Shown here: positions 45,124 through 57,890 of the stretch, one piece after another | Layout of the letters: the number at the start of each line of letters is the position of its first letter | Numbering within the stretch: the stretch's first letter is position 1 | Assembly (NCBI RefSeq): GCF_018294505.1 | Contig: NC_057807.1 | Coordinates: 273,463,369 to 273,527,368, forward strand | Direction of reading: 5' to 3' | Length of the DNA: 64,000 nt | Source: Triticum aestivum | Lineage: Eukaryota; Streptophyta; Magnoliopsida; Poales; Poaceae | The notes under the pieces: model-generated | What the model was told of the DNA's origin: nothing | The model's input: the letters and a program-made list of their open reading frames with translations, nothing else | Databases searched by the model: none | Position numbers and translations under genes: made by a program

Positions 45124-45713
45124 TATATACTACCAAGCAAACCCATCGACAAAAACAGCATTGCTCGTATAACAGGGAACATCTTTAATAAGTTGGTCAT
45201 GTCGATATGGCCTTAGATAAACAAGGATAATCCCACAGCAGTGATTTGTTAGCGAGTGCAATTTTTTGGAACCTCTGATACGGAACTTAGTATGCACATG
45301 CACAGAAGTTCAATCAATGGCAAATAAGTTCAATTTATGGGAAATACACAGCAAGTGGTCTAAATTCACAAGCAAAAACACACAGGTTCAATCTATTGGG
45401 TGGAGGATGTGGACTCATTCGGTGGTCGTGCCCGCAACCTGCTTCCGAGAGGTGATGCGGTCGAGAGGGAGTGCGCGACGGAGGAGGATCTGGTGGTGAC
45501 GAGCTGCGCAGGGGCACAGAGAGAAATTGATAAGGGGGAATCAATCCCTACAGTGAGAATTTCGTGCAGTGCAGATTAATTGGAAGGGGGCTCGCCATGG
45601 GCGGTGGACGGACATGGAGGGGGCTCGGCCGGAATTGAGAGAGATGACCATTACTGTTCTGGGGTATAGGAGGAGAAGAGGAGAGGGAAAGGAGGGGCGA
45701 GATGGGGGCTTAC

Positions 45714-45900
45714 CTGCTGTCCGTGCTCCTTTGAAGTAAGTCGCCGGTCGCTGGTCGCCGGCCGCCGGAGGGCGCGCCTTTGCCGGCTGGTGCGTACTGG
45801 AGGAAGTCTTGTCCGAGAGAGCCAGAGAGGTGAGGGGAACGATCAGAGATGAGAAGCAGACGACTCGCCGCTGTGCCTTCTTCCCTTTCTTTTCTTCTGG
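45714..45900 (-). promoter_or_regulatory. Probable first 5'-UTR exon and promoter region of the TMEM230-like gene
   Basis: The minus strand is GC-rich, CT-rich upstream, and ends with the strong donor-like GGACAGCAG|GTAAGC at 45714/45713. Together with the acceptor next to the ATG at 42261 this predicts a 3.45-kb 5'-UTR intron (45713-42263). A second UTR exon near 45437-45500 (acceptor-like CTGCGCAG at 45508-45501) is possible. Position and splice-like text only; no transcript seen. Confidence 0.5.
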
Positions 45901-46029
45901 ATTCTGGAGTTAACTACATTTGACCATTTCTTCAGAGCAACTTAGAACACTTTCCACAACTTTTGGTTTTCCAACGCAGAACCATAACTTCTGGACTAAT
46001 TGTCAACCCTAAGCCCAAATCTCTTGGTA

Positions 46030-46188
46030 CTCCCTCCGTTCCTAAATATATATTTTTTAAAGATTTCAAATGGACTATACATACGGATGTATATAAACAT
46101 ATTTTAGAATGTAAATTCACTCATTTTGCTCCATATGTAGTCACTTGTTAAAATCTCTAGAAAAATAAATATTTAGAAACGGAGGGAG
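46030..46188. mobile_element. Stowaway MITE, 159 bp
   Basis: Ends CTCCCTCCGTTCCTAAATAT and ATATTTAGAAACGGAGGGAG (inverse), flanked by TA at 46028-46029 and 46189-46190. It lies just upstream of the probable promoter of the TMEM230-like gene. Confidence 0.94.
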
Positions 46189-46353
46189 TAATAGCCAATT
46201 TGACAAACTAGGACCACATGTGTTCCGACCTAAGTGGCAAAAATGCGTCACCAGTGAGCTCCTATGTGGCCCGCCATTCCCTCCTTTTGGCAGCCCCTCC
46301 CGGCGCCATGAACTCCACCAATGCATTAAGCAGGGAGCTGGCGTCGGTGGGGT

Positions 46354-46703
46354 GGTCGGAATTCTTTCGTAGGATGATCATCAGCGAACAGCGGACGGAC
46401 GTCCAAACGACATCATGGCCCGGCGGAGCATGAGAGAAGGTGAAGACAATTGTTTTTTCTTTTTCAAATAGTCGAAATTCTTTCATAGGACGATCACGAG
46501 CGTACAGCGGTCGGGCGTCCAGACGACAGCATGGCCCGGCGAAGCGTGAGAGAAGGTGAAAATAATTGTTATTTCCTTTTCAGGTGGTCGAAATTCTTTC
46601 ATAGGACGATCACCAGCGTACATCGGTCGAGCGTCCAGACGACAACATGTCCCGGTGAAGCGTGAGAGAAGGTGAAGACAATTATTTTTTTCTTTTCCAC
46701 GGT
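46354..46703 (+). repeat. Tandem repeat, three copies of about 117 bp
   Basis: Copies begin at 46354, 46471 and 46587 with GTCGAAATTCTTTCATAGGA (first copy slightly diverged) and each carries GGACGATCA, ACGACA-CATGGCCCGG and GCGTGAGAGAAGGTGAA. No coding sense seen. Confidence 0.92.
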
Positions 46704-46724
46704 ACATGACGTAGAAGTTGCAGG

Positions 46725-47647
46725 TGAAAGGATCGATATAGTTGACTAGAGGGGGTGAATACGCAACTAACAATTTTTAGCTTTTCTTGACCAAATTAAA
46801 CTTAAAATTAAAGTAGGTTGTCTAGATGTGCAACTAGGTGAGCAACCTATATGATGCAACAACAACAAGCACACAAGCAAGGAAGGGATACAACACAATA
46901 AAAGTTTGCACAAGTAAAGGTAAGAGATAACCAAGAGTGGAGTCGGTGGAGACGAGGATGTGTTACCAGAGTTCCTTCCCTTTGAGAGGAAGTACGTCTC
47001 CGTTAGAGCGGTGTGGAGGCACAATGCTCCCCAAGAAGCCACTAGGGCCACCGTATTCTCCTCACGCCCTCACACAGTGCGAGATGTCGTGATTCCACTA
47101 TTGGTGCCCTTGAAGGCGGCGACCGAATCTTTACAAACAAGGTTGGGGCTATCTCCACAACTTAATTAAAGGCTCACAACGACACCACGAAGCTTCACCA
47201 CAATGAAATATGGCTCCGAGGTGACCTCAATCGTCTAGGGTGCTCAAACACCCAGGAGTAACAAGATCCGCAAGGGATTAGTGGGGGAAATCAAATTTCT
47301 CTTGGTGGAAGTGTAGATCGGGACCTTCTCAACCAATCCCTAGAAAATCAAGAAGTTTGATTGGCTAGAAAGAGAGATCGGCCGAAAATGGAGGTTTGAG
47401 CAACAATGGAGCTTGGAGAGGGAAGATATGGTCTTCTTGGGGAAGAAGACCCCCTTTATATAGTGGGACAAAAGATCCAACTGTTATCCTCTCTTTCAGT
47501 CTGCACGGCGCGGTACTACTGCACACTGCCGCGATACTATCGCAAAGGGTTGCGGTACTACCGCTGTAAGGTGCGGTACTACCACTTGCGCGGTAGTGAC
47601 CAGATGATGGCTTGTTGCGCGGTAGTGACCAGATGATGGCTTGCGCG
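46725..47647 (-). repeat. Truncated SIRE-type LTR
   Basis: Starts on the plus strand TGAAAGGATCGATATAG like 36465 and follows that LTR for about 920 bp, including GCGGTACTACCGC palindromes near 47515-47580. No primer site borders 46725, so that side is outer flank rather than interior. The LTR is cut at about 47590-47648 where the Angela-type LTR begins. Confidence 0.88.
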
Positions 47648-47648
47648 G
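47586..47648 (+). repeat. Short duplicated filler at a deletion junction
   Basis: TTGCGCGGTAGTGACCAGAT and following bases occur at 47586 and again at 47615 (period 29), with a third start TTGCGCGG at 47641 that runs into the Angela-type LTR. Confidence 0.85.
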
Positions 47649-49157
47649 TTCATGATAGTTGTCTTTTATTCATGCTATAATTGTATTATCCGGAAATTGT
47701 AATACACGTGTGAATACTTAGACCACAACATGTCCCTAGTGAGCCTCTAGTTGACTAGCTCGTTAATCAACAGATAGTCATGGTTTCCTGACTATGGACA
47801 TTGGATGTCGTTGATAACGGGATCACATCATTAGGAGAATGATGTGATGGACAAGACCCAATCCTAAGCATAGCACAAGATCGTGTAGTTTGTTTTGCTA
47901 GAGCTTTTCCTATGTCAAGTATCTCTTCCTTAGACCATGAGATCGCGTAACTCCCGGATACCGTAGGAGTGCTTTGGGTGTACCAAACGTCACAACGTAA
48001 CTGGGTGACTATAAAGGTGCACTACAGGTATCTCCGAAAGTGTCTGTTGGGTTGACATAGATCGAGACTGGGATTTGTCACTCCGTATAACGGAGAGGTA
48101 TCACTGGGCCCACTCGGTAGTGCATCATCATAATGAGCTCAAAGTGACCAAGTGTCTGGTCACGGGATCATGCATTAGGTACGAGTAAAGTGACTTGCCG
48201 GCAACGAGATTGAACGAGGTATTGGGATACCGACGATCGAATCTCGGGCAAGTAACATACCGTCTGACAAAGGGAATAGTATACGGGGTTGCTTGAATCC
48301 TCGACATCGTGGTTCATCCGATGAGATCATCGAGGAGTATGTGGGAGCCAACATGGGTATCTAGATCCCGCTGTTGGTTATTGATCGGAGAGCCGTCTCG
48401 GTCATGTCTGCATGTCTCCCGAACCCGTAGGGTCTACACACTTAAGGTTCGGTGACGCCAGGGTTGTATGAATATGAGTATGCAGCAAACCGAATGTTGT
48501 TCGGAGTCCCGGATGAGATCCCGGACGTCACTTCCGGAATGGTCCGGAGGTAAAGAATTATATATAGGAAGTGCTGTTTCGGCCATCGGGAAAGTTTCAG
48601 GGTCACCCGGTTTTGTACCGGGACCACCGGAAGGGTCCCGGGGGTCCACCGGGTGGGGCCACCTACCCCGGAGGGCCCGGTGGGCTAAAGTGGGAGGGGA
48701 ACCAGCCCCTAGTGGGCTGGTGCACCCCCCCCTTGGGCCCCCCTGCGCCTAGGGTTGGAAACCCTAAGGTGGGGGGGCGCACCACTTGCCTTGGGGGGCA
48801 CTCCAACCCCCTGGTCGCCGCCCCCTTGGGAGATTTCCATCCCCAGGGCCGGCGCCCCCCCTGGGGGCCTATATAAAGGAGGGGGAGGGAGGGCAGCCGC
48901 ACCCTAAGTCTTGGCGCCTCCCTCCCCCTGCTACACCTCTTCCTCCTCCCGCAGTTGCTTGGCGAAGCCCTACCGGACTCCTGCTACATCCACCACCACG
49001 CCATCGTGCTGCTGGATCTTCATCAACCTCTCCTTCCCCCTTGCTGGATCAAGACGGAGGAGACGTCACGCTGACCGTACGTGTGTTGAACACGGGGTGC
49101 CGTCCGTTCGGCGCTAGGATCTCCGGTGATAGGATCACGACGAGAACGACTACCTCA
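47648..49157 (+). repeat. 5' LTR of the outer Angela-type element, first part
   Basis: From GTTCATGATAGTTG on it matches the 3' LTR from 63388. A TATA box (CTATATAAAGG) is at 48869-48879. It breaks off at CCTCA 49153-49157, the target of the inner insertion. Confidence 0.93.
49153..49157. repeat. Target-site duplication CCTCA, left
   Basis: CCTCA before TGTTGGGTTTCG; its partner is at 57886-57890. Confidence 0.95.
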
Positions 49158-50894
49158 TGTTGGGTTTCGTAGTAATTTCAAAAAAATTCCTACGCACACG
49201 CAGGATCATGTGATGCATAGCAACGAGGGGAGAGTATTGTCTACGTACCCAACGCAGACCGACTGCGGAAGCGATGACACAACGTAGAGGAAGTAGTCGT
49301 ACGTCTTCTCGATCCAACCGATCAAGTACCGAAACTACGGCACCTCCGAGTTCGAGCACACGTTCAGCTCGATGACGATCCCCGGACTCCGATCCAGCAA
49401 AGTGTCGGGGAAGAGTTTCGTCAGCACGCCGGCGTGGTGACGATCTTGATGAACTACAGCAGCAGGGCTTCGCCTAAACTCCGCTGCAGTATTATCGAGG
49501 AATATGGTGGCAGGGGGCACCGCACACGGCTAAGGAATAGATCACGTGGATCAAATTGTGTCAACTTGTGTGTTTAGAGGTGCCCCTGCCTCCGTATATA
49601 AAGGAGGAGAGGAGGGGAGGCTGGCCGGCCAAAGGGGGGAGGCGCAGGAGAGTCCTACTCCCTCTGGGAGTAGGATTCCCCCTCCAATCCTAGTCCAACT
49701 AGGATTCCTCGGAGGGGAAAAGAGGAGGAGGGGGCCGGCCACCTCTCCTAGTCCTAATAGGACTAGGGGAAGGGGGGGGCGCAGCCCATCTAGGGCAGCC
49801 CCTTCTCTTTTCCACTAAGGCCCACTATGGCCCAAATAGCTCCCGGGGGGTTCCGGTAACCCTCCCGGTATTCCGGTAAAATCCCGATTTCACCCGGAAC
49901 ACTTCCGATATCCAAATATAGGCTTCCAATATATCAATCTTTATGTCTCGACCATTTCGAGACTCCTCGTCATGTCCCGTGATCACATCCGGGACTCCGA
50001 ACAACCTTCGGTACATCAAAATGCATAAACTCATAATATAACTGTCATCGTAACTTAAGCGTGCGGACCCTACGGGTTCGAGAACAATGTAGACATGACC
50101 GAGACACGTCTCTGGTCAATAACCAATAGCGGGACCTGGATGCCCATATTGGCTCCTACATATTCTACGAAGATCTTTATCGGTCAGACCGCATAACAAC
50201 ATACGTTGTTCCCTTTGTCATCGGTATGTTACTTGCCCGAGATTCGATCGTCGGTATCCAATACCTAGTTCAATCTCGTTACCGGCAAGTCTCTTTACTC
50301 GTTCCGTAATACATCATCTCACAACTAACATATTAGTTGTAATGCTTGCAAGGCTTATGTGATGTGTATTACCGAGAGGGCCCAGAGATACCTCTCCGAC
50401 AATCGGAGTGACAAATCCTAATCTCGAAATACGCCAACCCAACATCGACCATTGGAGACACCTGTAGTACTCCTTTATAATCACCCAGTTACGTTGTGAC
50501 GTTTGGTAGTACCCAAAGTGTTCCTCCGGTAAACGGGAGTTGCATAATCTCATAGTCATAGGAACATGTATAAGTCATGAAGAAAGCAATAGCAACATAC
50601 TAAACGATCGGGTGCTAAGCTAATGGAATGGGTCATGTCAATCAGATCATTCTGCTAATGATGTGACCTCGTTAATCAAATAACAACTCATTGTTCATGG
50701 TTAGGAAACATAACCATCTTTGATTAACGAGCTAGTCAAGTAGAGGCATACTAGTGACACTTTGTTTGTCTATGTATTCACACATGTATTATGTTTCCGG
50801 TAAATACAATTCTAGCATGAATAATAAACATTTATCATGATTATAAGGAAATAAATAATAACTTTATTATTGCCTCTAGGGCATATTTCCTTCA
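49158..50894 (-). repeat. 3' LTR of the inner Angela-type element
   Basis: Minus-strand start TGAAGGAAATATGCCCTAGA at 50894 and end CGAAACCCAACA at 49158. Confidence 0.95.
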
Positions 50895-50907
50895 GTCTCC
50901 CACTTGC
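50895..50907 (-). other. Polypurine tract of the inner Angela-type element
   Basis: The minus strand reads GCAAGTGGGAGAC next to the 3' LTR. Confidence 0.9.
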
Positions 50908-50927
50908 ACTAGAGTCAATAATCTAGA

Positions 50928-53900
50928 TTACACTGTAATGATTCTAACACCCATGGAGCCTTGGTGCTGATCATGTTTTGCTCGTGGAAGAGGCTTAGTC
51001 AATGGGTCTGCAACATTCAGATCCGTATGTATCTTGCAAATCTCTATGTCTCCCACCTGGACTAGATCCCGGATGGAGTTGAAGCGTCTCTTGATGTGTT
51101 TGGTCCTTTTGTGAAATCTGGATTCCTTTGCCAAGGCAATTGCACCAGTATTGTCACAAAAGATTTTCATTGGACCCGATGCACTAGGTATGACACCTAG
51201 ATCGGATATGAACTCCTTCATCCAGACTCCTTCATTTGCTGCTTCCGAAGCAGCTATGTATTCCGCTTCACATGTAGATCCCGCTACGACGCTTTGTTTA
51301 GAACTGCACCAACTGACAGCTCCACCGTTTAATGTAAACACGTATCCGGTTTGCGATTTAGAATCGTCCGGATCAGTGTCAAAGCTTGCATCAACGTAAC
51401 CTTTTACGATGAGCTCTTTGTCACCTCCATATATGAGAAACATATCCTTAGTCCTTTTCAGGTATTTCAGGATGTTCTTGACCGCTGTCCAGTGATCCAC
51501 TCCTGGATTACTTTGGTACCTCCCTGCTAAACTTATAGCAAGGCATACATCAGGTCTGGTACACAGCATTGCATACATGATAGATCCTATGGCTGATGCA
51601 TAGGGAACATCTTTCATATTCTCTCTATCTTCTGCAGTGGTCGGGCATTGAGTCTTACTCAATTTCACACCTTGTAACACAGGCAAGAACCCTTTCTTCG
51701 CTTGATCCATTTTGAACTTTTTCAAAAATTTTGTCAAGGTATGTGCTTTGTGAAAGTCCAATTAAGCGTTTTGATCTATCTCTATAGATCTTAATGCCTA
51801 ATATGTAAGCAGCTTCACCGAGGTCTTTCATTGAAAAACTTTTATTCAAGTATCCCTTTATGCTATCCAGAAATTCTATATCATTTCCAATCAGTAATAT
51901 GTCATCCACATATAATATCAGAAATGCTACAGAGCTCCCACTCACTTTCTTGTAAATACAGGCTTCTCCGAAAGTCTGTATAAAACCAAATGCTTTGATC
52001 ACACTATCAAAACGTTTATTCCAACTCCGAGAGGCTTGCACCAGTCCATAAATGGATCGCTGGAGCTTGCACACTTTGTTAGCTCCCTTTGGATCGACAA
52101 AACCTTCCGGTTGCATCATATACAACTCTTCTTCCAGAAATCCATTCAGGAATGCAGTTTTGACATCCATCTGCCAAATTTCATAATCATAAAATGCGGC
52201 AATCGCTAACATGATTCGGACGGACTTAAGCATCGCTACGGGTGAGAAGGTCTCATCGTAGTCAATCCCTTGAACTTGCCGAAAACCTTTTGCGACAAGT
52301 CGAGCTTTGTAGACAGTAACATTACCATCAGCGTCAGTCTTCTTCTTAAAGATCCATTTATTCTCAATTGCTTGCCGATCATCGGGCAAGTCAACCAAAG
52401 TCCATACTTTGTTCTCATACATGGATCCCATCTCAGATTTCATGGCTTCAAGCCACTTTGCGGAATCTGGGCTCACCATCGCTTCTTCATAGTTCGTAGG
52501 TTCATCATGATCTAGTAGCATGACCTCCAGAACAGGATTACCGTACCACTCTGGTGCGGATCTTACTCTGGTTGATCTACGAGGTTCAGTAGTATCTTGA
52601 TCTGAAGTTTCATGATCATTATCATTGGCTTCCTCACTAACTGGTGTAGGTGTCACTGAAACAGTTTTCTGTGATGAACTACTTTCCAGTAAGGGAGCAG
52701 GTACAGTTACCTCGTCAAGTTCTACTTTCCTCCCACTCACTTCTTTCGAGAGAAACTCCTTCTCTAGAAATGATCCATTCTTAGCAACGAATGTCTTGCC
52801 TTCGGATCTGTGATAGAAGGTGTACCCAACAGTTTCCTTTGGGTATCCTATGAAGACACATTTCTCCGATTTGGGTTCGAGCTTATCAGGTTGAAGTTTT
52901 TTCACATAAGCATCGCAGCCCCAAACTTTAAGAAACGACAACTTTGGTTTCTTGCCAAACCACAGTTCATAAGGCGTCGTCTCAACGGATTTTGATGGTG
53001 CCCTATTTAACGTGAATGCGGCCGTCTCTAAAGCACAACCCCAAAATGATAGCGGTAAATCTGTAAGAGACATCATAGATCGCACCATATCTAGTAAAGT
53101 ACGATTACGACGTTCGGACACACCATTGCGCTGTGGTGTTCCGGGTGGCGTGAGTTGTGAAACTATTCCACAGTTTTTCAAATGTACACCAAACTCGTAA
53201 CTCAAATATTCTCCTCCACGATCAGATCGTAGAAACTTTATTTTCTTGTTACGATGATTTTCAACTTCACTCTGAAATTCTTTGAACTTTTCAAATGTTT
53301 CAGACTTATGCTTCATTAAGTAGATATATCCATATCTGCTCAAATCATCTGTGAAGGTGAGAAAATAACGATATCCGCCTCGAGCCTCAATATTCATTGG
53401 ACCACATACATCGGTATGTATGATTTCCAACAAATCTGTTGCTCTCTCCATAGTACCGGAGAACGGTGTTTTAGTCATCTTGCCCATGAGGCACGGTTCG
53501 CAAGTACCAAGTGATTCATAATCAAGTGGTTCCAAAAGTCCATCAGCATGGAGTTTCTTCATGCGCTTTATACCGATATGACCTAAACGACAGTGCCACA
53601 AATAAGTTGCACTTTCATTATCAACTCTGCATCTTTTGGCTTCAACATTATGAATATGTGTATTACTACTATCGAGATTCAATAAGAATAGACCACTCTT
53701 CAAGGGTGCATGACCATAAAAGATATTACTCATATAAATAGAACAACCATTATTCTCTGATTTAAATGAATAACCGTCTCGCATTAAACAAGATCCAGAT
53801 ATAATGTTCATGCTCAACGCTGGCACCAAATAACAATTACTTAGGTCTAATATTAATCCCGAAGGTAGATGTAGAGGTAGCGTGCCGACTGCGATCACAT

Positions 53901-54915
53901 CGACTTTGGAACCGTTTCCCACGCGCATCGTCACCTCGTCCTTAGCCAATCTTCGCTTAATCTGTAGCCCCTGTTTCGAGTTGCAAATATTAGCAACAGA
54001 ACCAGTATCAAATACCCAGGTGCTACTGCGAGCATTGGTAAGGTACACATCAATAACATGTATATCACATATACCTTTGTTCACCTTGCCATCCTTCTTA
54101 TCCGCCAAATACTTGGGGCAGTTCCGCTTCCAGTGACCAGTCTGCTTGCAGTAGAAGCACTCAGTTTCAGGCTTAGGTCCAGACTTGGGTTTCTTCTCTT
54201 GAGCAGCAACTGGCTTGCTGTTCTTCTTGAAGTTCCCTTTCTTCTTCCCTTTGCCCTTTTTCTTGAAACTAGTGGTTTTGTTAACCATCAACACTTGATG
54301 CTCCTTTTTGATTTCTACCTCCGCAGCTTTCAGCATTGCGAAGAGCTCGGGAATAGTCTTGTTCATCCCTTGCATATTATAGTTCATCACGAAGCTCTTG
54401 TAGCTTGGTGGCAGTGATTGGAGAATTCTGTCAATGACGCAATCATCCGGAAGATTAACTCCCAATTGAATCAAGTGATTATTATACCCAGACATTTTGA
54501 GTATATGCTCACTGACAGAACTGTTCTCCTCCATCTTGCAGCTATAGAACTTATTGGAGACTTCATATCTCTCAATTCGGGCATTTGCTTGAAATATTAA
54601 CTTCAACTCCTGGAACATCTCATATGCTCCATGACGTTCAAAACGTCGTTGAAGTCCCGATTCTAAGCCGTAAAGCATGGCACACTGAACTATCGAGTAG
54701 TCATCAGCTTTGCTCTGCCAGACGTTCATAACATCTGGTGTTGCTCCAGCAGCAGGCCTGGCACCCAGCGGTGCTTCCAGGACGTAATTCTTCTGTGCAG
54801 CAATGAGGATAATCCTCAAGTTACGGACCCAGTCCGTGTAATTGCTACCATCATCTTTCAACTTTGCTTTCTCAAGGAACGCATTAAAATTCAACGGAAC
54901 AACAGCACGAGCCAT
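50928..54915 (-). pseudogene. Polyprotein of the inner Angela-type element, one frameshift
   Basis: Minus-strand ATG 54915 (MARAVVPLNFNAFLEK) opens a frame of 1,086 codons; a second frame (51761-50928) finishes it. They meet at about 51722-51740, an A/T-run (TTTTTCAAAAATTTTG), where one base too many or too few breaks the frame inside RT. In order: Gag core; zinc knuckle (CFYCKQTGHWKRNC, about residues 251-268); protease DTG near residue 303; integrase finger (HCRLGHIGIKRM) and core (HTDVCGP, RSDRGGEY); RT with YVDD at 51901-51912; RNase H (STCEAEYIA, FCDNTGAIALA). All key residues I checked are present. Otherwise it looks intact, which fits the small LTR divergence. A sequencing or assembly error could also explain the shift. 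Confidence 0.93.
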
Positions 54916-56137
54916 CTATCTACAATCAACATAAACAAGCAAGATACTCTCAGGGACTAAGTTCATGATAAATTTTAAGTTCAATTAATCATATTACTAA
55001 AGAACTCCCACTTAGATAGACATCCCTCTAATCCTCTAAGTGATCACGTGATCCAAATCAACTAAACCATGTCCGATCATCACGTGAGATGGAGTAGTTT
55101 CATCGGTGAACATCATTATGTTGATCATATCTACTATATGATTCACGCTCGACCTTTCGGTCTCCGTGTTCCGAGGCCATATCTGTATATGCTAGGCTCG
55201 TCAAGTTTAACCTGAGTATTCTGCGTGCGCAAACTGTTTTGCACCCGTTGTATTTGAACGTAGAGCCTATCACACCCGATCATCACGTGGTGTCTCAGCA
55301 CGAAGAACTTTCGCAACGGTGCATACTCAGGGAGAACACTTCTTGATAATTTAGTGAGGATCATCTTATAATGCTACCGTCAATCAAAGCAAGATAAGAT
55401 GCATAAAAAGATAAACATCACATGCAATCAATATAAGTGATATGATATGGCCATCATCATCTTGTGCTTGTGATCTCCATCTCCGAAGCACCGTCATGAT
55501 CACCATCGTCACCGGCGCGACACCTTGATCTCCATCGTAGCATCGTTGTCGTCTTGCCAATCTTATGCTTTCACGACTATCACTACCGTTTAGTAATAAA
55601 GTAAAGCATTACATCGCGATTGCATTGCATACAATAAAGCGACAACCATATGGCTCCTGCCAGTTGCCGATAACTTGGTTACAAAACATGATCATCTCAT
55701 ACAATAAAATTCAGCATCATGCCTTGACCATATCACATCACAACATGCCCTGCAAAAACAAGTTAGACGTCCTCTACTTTGTTGTTGCATGTTTTACGTG
55801 GCTGCTACGGGCTTAAGTAAGAACCAATCTCACCTACGCATCAAAACCACAACGATAGTTTGTCAAATAGACTCCGTTTTAACCTTCGCAAGGACCGGGC
55901 GTAGCCATACTTGGTTCAACTAAAGTTGGAGAGACAGTCGCCCGCAAGCCATCTCTGTGCAAAGCACGTCGAGGGAACCGGTCTCGCGTAAGCGTACGCG
56001 TAAGGTTGGTCCGGGTCGTCTCGTCCAACAATACCGCCGAACCAAAGTATGACATGCTGGTAGGCAGTATGACTTGTATCGTCCACAACTCACTTGTGTT
56101 CTACTCGTGCATATAACATCAACATAAATAACCTAGG
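54916..56137 (-). other. Untranslated leader of the inner Angela-type element
   Basis: 1.2 kb between primer site and gag, no coding sequence seen. Confidence 0.7.
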
Positions 56138-56149
56138 CTCGGATGCCAC
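56138..56149 (-). other. Primer-binding site of the inner Angela-type element
   Basis: The minus strand reads GTGGCATCCGAG right after the LTR. It is similar to the tRNA-Met site TGGTATCAGAGC but has changes. Confidence 0.7.
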
Positions 56150-57885
56150 TGTTGGGTTTCGTAGTAATTTCAAAAAATTTCCTACGCACACGCAGGATCA
56201 TGTGATGCATAGCAACGAGGGGAGAGTATTGTCTACGTACCCAACGCAGACCGACTGCGGAAGCGATGACACGACGTAGAGGAAGTAGTCGTACGTCTTC
56301 TCGATCCAACCGATCAAGTACCGAAACTACGGCACCTCCGAGTTCGAGCACACGTTCAGCTCGATGACGATCCCCGGACTCCGATCCAGCAAAGTGTCGG
56401 GGAAGAGTTTCGTCAGCACGCCGGCGTGGTGACGATCTTGATGAACTACAGCAGCAGGGCTTCGCCTAAACTCCGCTGCAGTATTATCGAGGAATATGGT
56501 GGCAGGGGGCACCGCACACGGCTAAGGAATAGATCACGTGGATCAAATTGTGTCAACTTGTGTGTTTAGAGGTGCCCCTGCCTCCGTATATAAAGGAGGA
56601 GAGGAGGGGAGGCTGGCCGGCCAAAGGGGGGAGGCGCAGGAGAGTCCTACTCCCTCTGGGAGTAGGATTCCCCCTCCAATCCTAGTCCAACTAGGATTCC
56701 TCGGAGGGGAAAAGAGGAGGAGGGGGCCGGCCACCTCTCCTAGTCCTAATAGGACTAGGGGAAGGGGGGGCGCAGCCCATCTAGGGCAGCCCCTTCTCTT
56801 TTCCACTAAGGCCCACTATGGCCCAAATAGCTCCCGGGGGGTTCCGGTAACCCTCCCGGTATTCCGGTAAAATCCCGATTTCACCCGGAACACTTCCGAT
56901 GTCCAAACATAGGCTTCCAATATATCAATCTTTATGTCTCGACCATTTCGAGACTCCTCGGCATGTCCCTGATCACATCCGGGACTCCGAACAACCTTCG
57001 GTACATCAAAATGCATAAACTCATAATATAACTGTCATCGTAACTTTAAGCGTGCGGACCCTACGGGTTCGAGAACAATGTAGACATGACCGAGACACGT
57101 CTCTGGTCAATAACCAATAGCGGGACCTGGATGCCCATATTGGCTCCTACATATTCTATGAAGATCTTTATCGGTCAGACCGCATAACAACATACGTTGT
57201 TCCCTTTGTCATCGGTATGTTACTTTCCCGAGATTCGATCGTCGGTATCCAATACCTAGTTCAATCTCGTTACCGGCAAGTCTCTTTACTCGTTCCGTAA
57301 TACATCATCTCACAACTAACATATTAGTTGTAATGCTTGCAAGGCTTATTTGATGTGTATTACCGAGAGGGCCCAAAGATACCTCTCCGACAATCGGAGT
57401 GACAAATCCTAATCTCGAAATACGCCAACCCAACATCGACCATTGGAGACACCTGTAGTACTCGTTTATAATCACCCAGTTACGTTGTGACGTTTGGTAG
57501 TACCCAAAGTGTTCCTCCGGTAAACGGGAGTTGCATAATCTCATAGTCATAGGAACATGTATAAGTCATGAAGAAAGCAATAGCAACATACTAAACGATC
57601 GGGTGCTAAGCTAATGGAATGGGTCATGTCAATCAGATCATTCTGCTAATGATGTGATCTTGTTAATCAAATAACAACTCATTGTTCATGGTTAGGAAAC
57701 ATAACCATCTTTGATTAACGAGCTAGTCAAGTAGAGGCATACTAGTGACACTTTGTTTGTCTATGTATTCACACATGTATTATGTTTCCGGTAAATACAA
57801 TTCTAGCATGAATAATAAACATTTATCATGATTATAAGGAAATAAATAATAACTTTATTATTGCCTCTAGGGCATATTTCCTTCA
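56150..57885 (-). repeat. 5' LTR of the inner Angela-type element
   Basis: Same ends as 49158-50894. The right border touches the CCTCA duplication. Confidence 0.95.
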
Positions 57886-57890
57886 CCTCA
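57886..57890. repeat. Target-site duplication CCTCA, right
   Basis: CCTCA after CATATTTCCTTCA, equal to 49153-49157. Confidence 0.95.

Larger units (their letters stand above)
49158..57885 (-). mobile_element. Inner Angela/BARE/WIS-type copia element (minus strand), young
   Basis: 8.73 kb, both LTRs about 1,737 bp, 5-bp duplication. LTRs differ at about a dozen substitutions and a few 1-bp indels by eye (under 1%), so the insertion is recent, on the order of 0.3 million years at 1.3e-8. Its polyprotein is whole apart from one frameshift. It sits in opposite orientation within the LTR of a related element. Confidence 0.95.

Noticed and set aside
45266..45544. Short open frames near 45.3-45.5 kb as a separate small gene
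   Set aside because: No domain or conserved text. A leader exon of the TMEM230-like gene is the better explanation for the GC-rich part.
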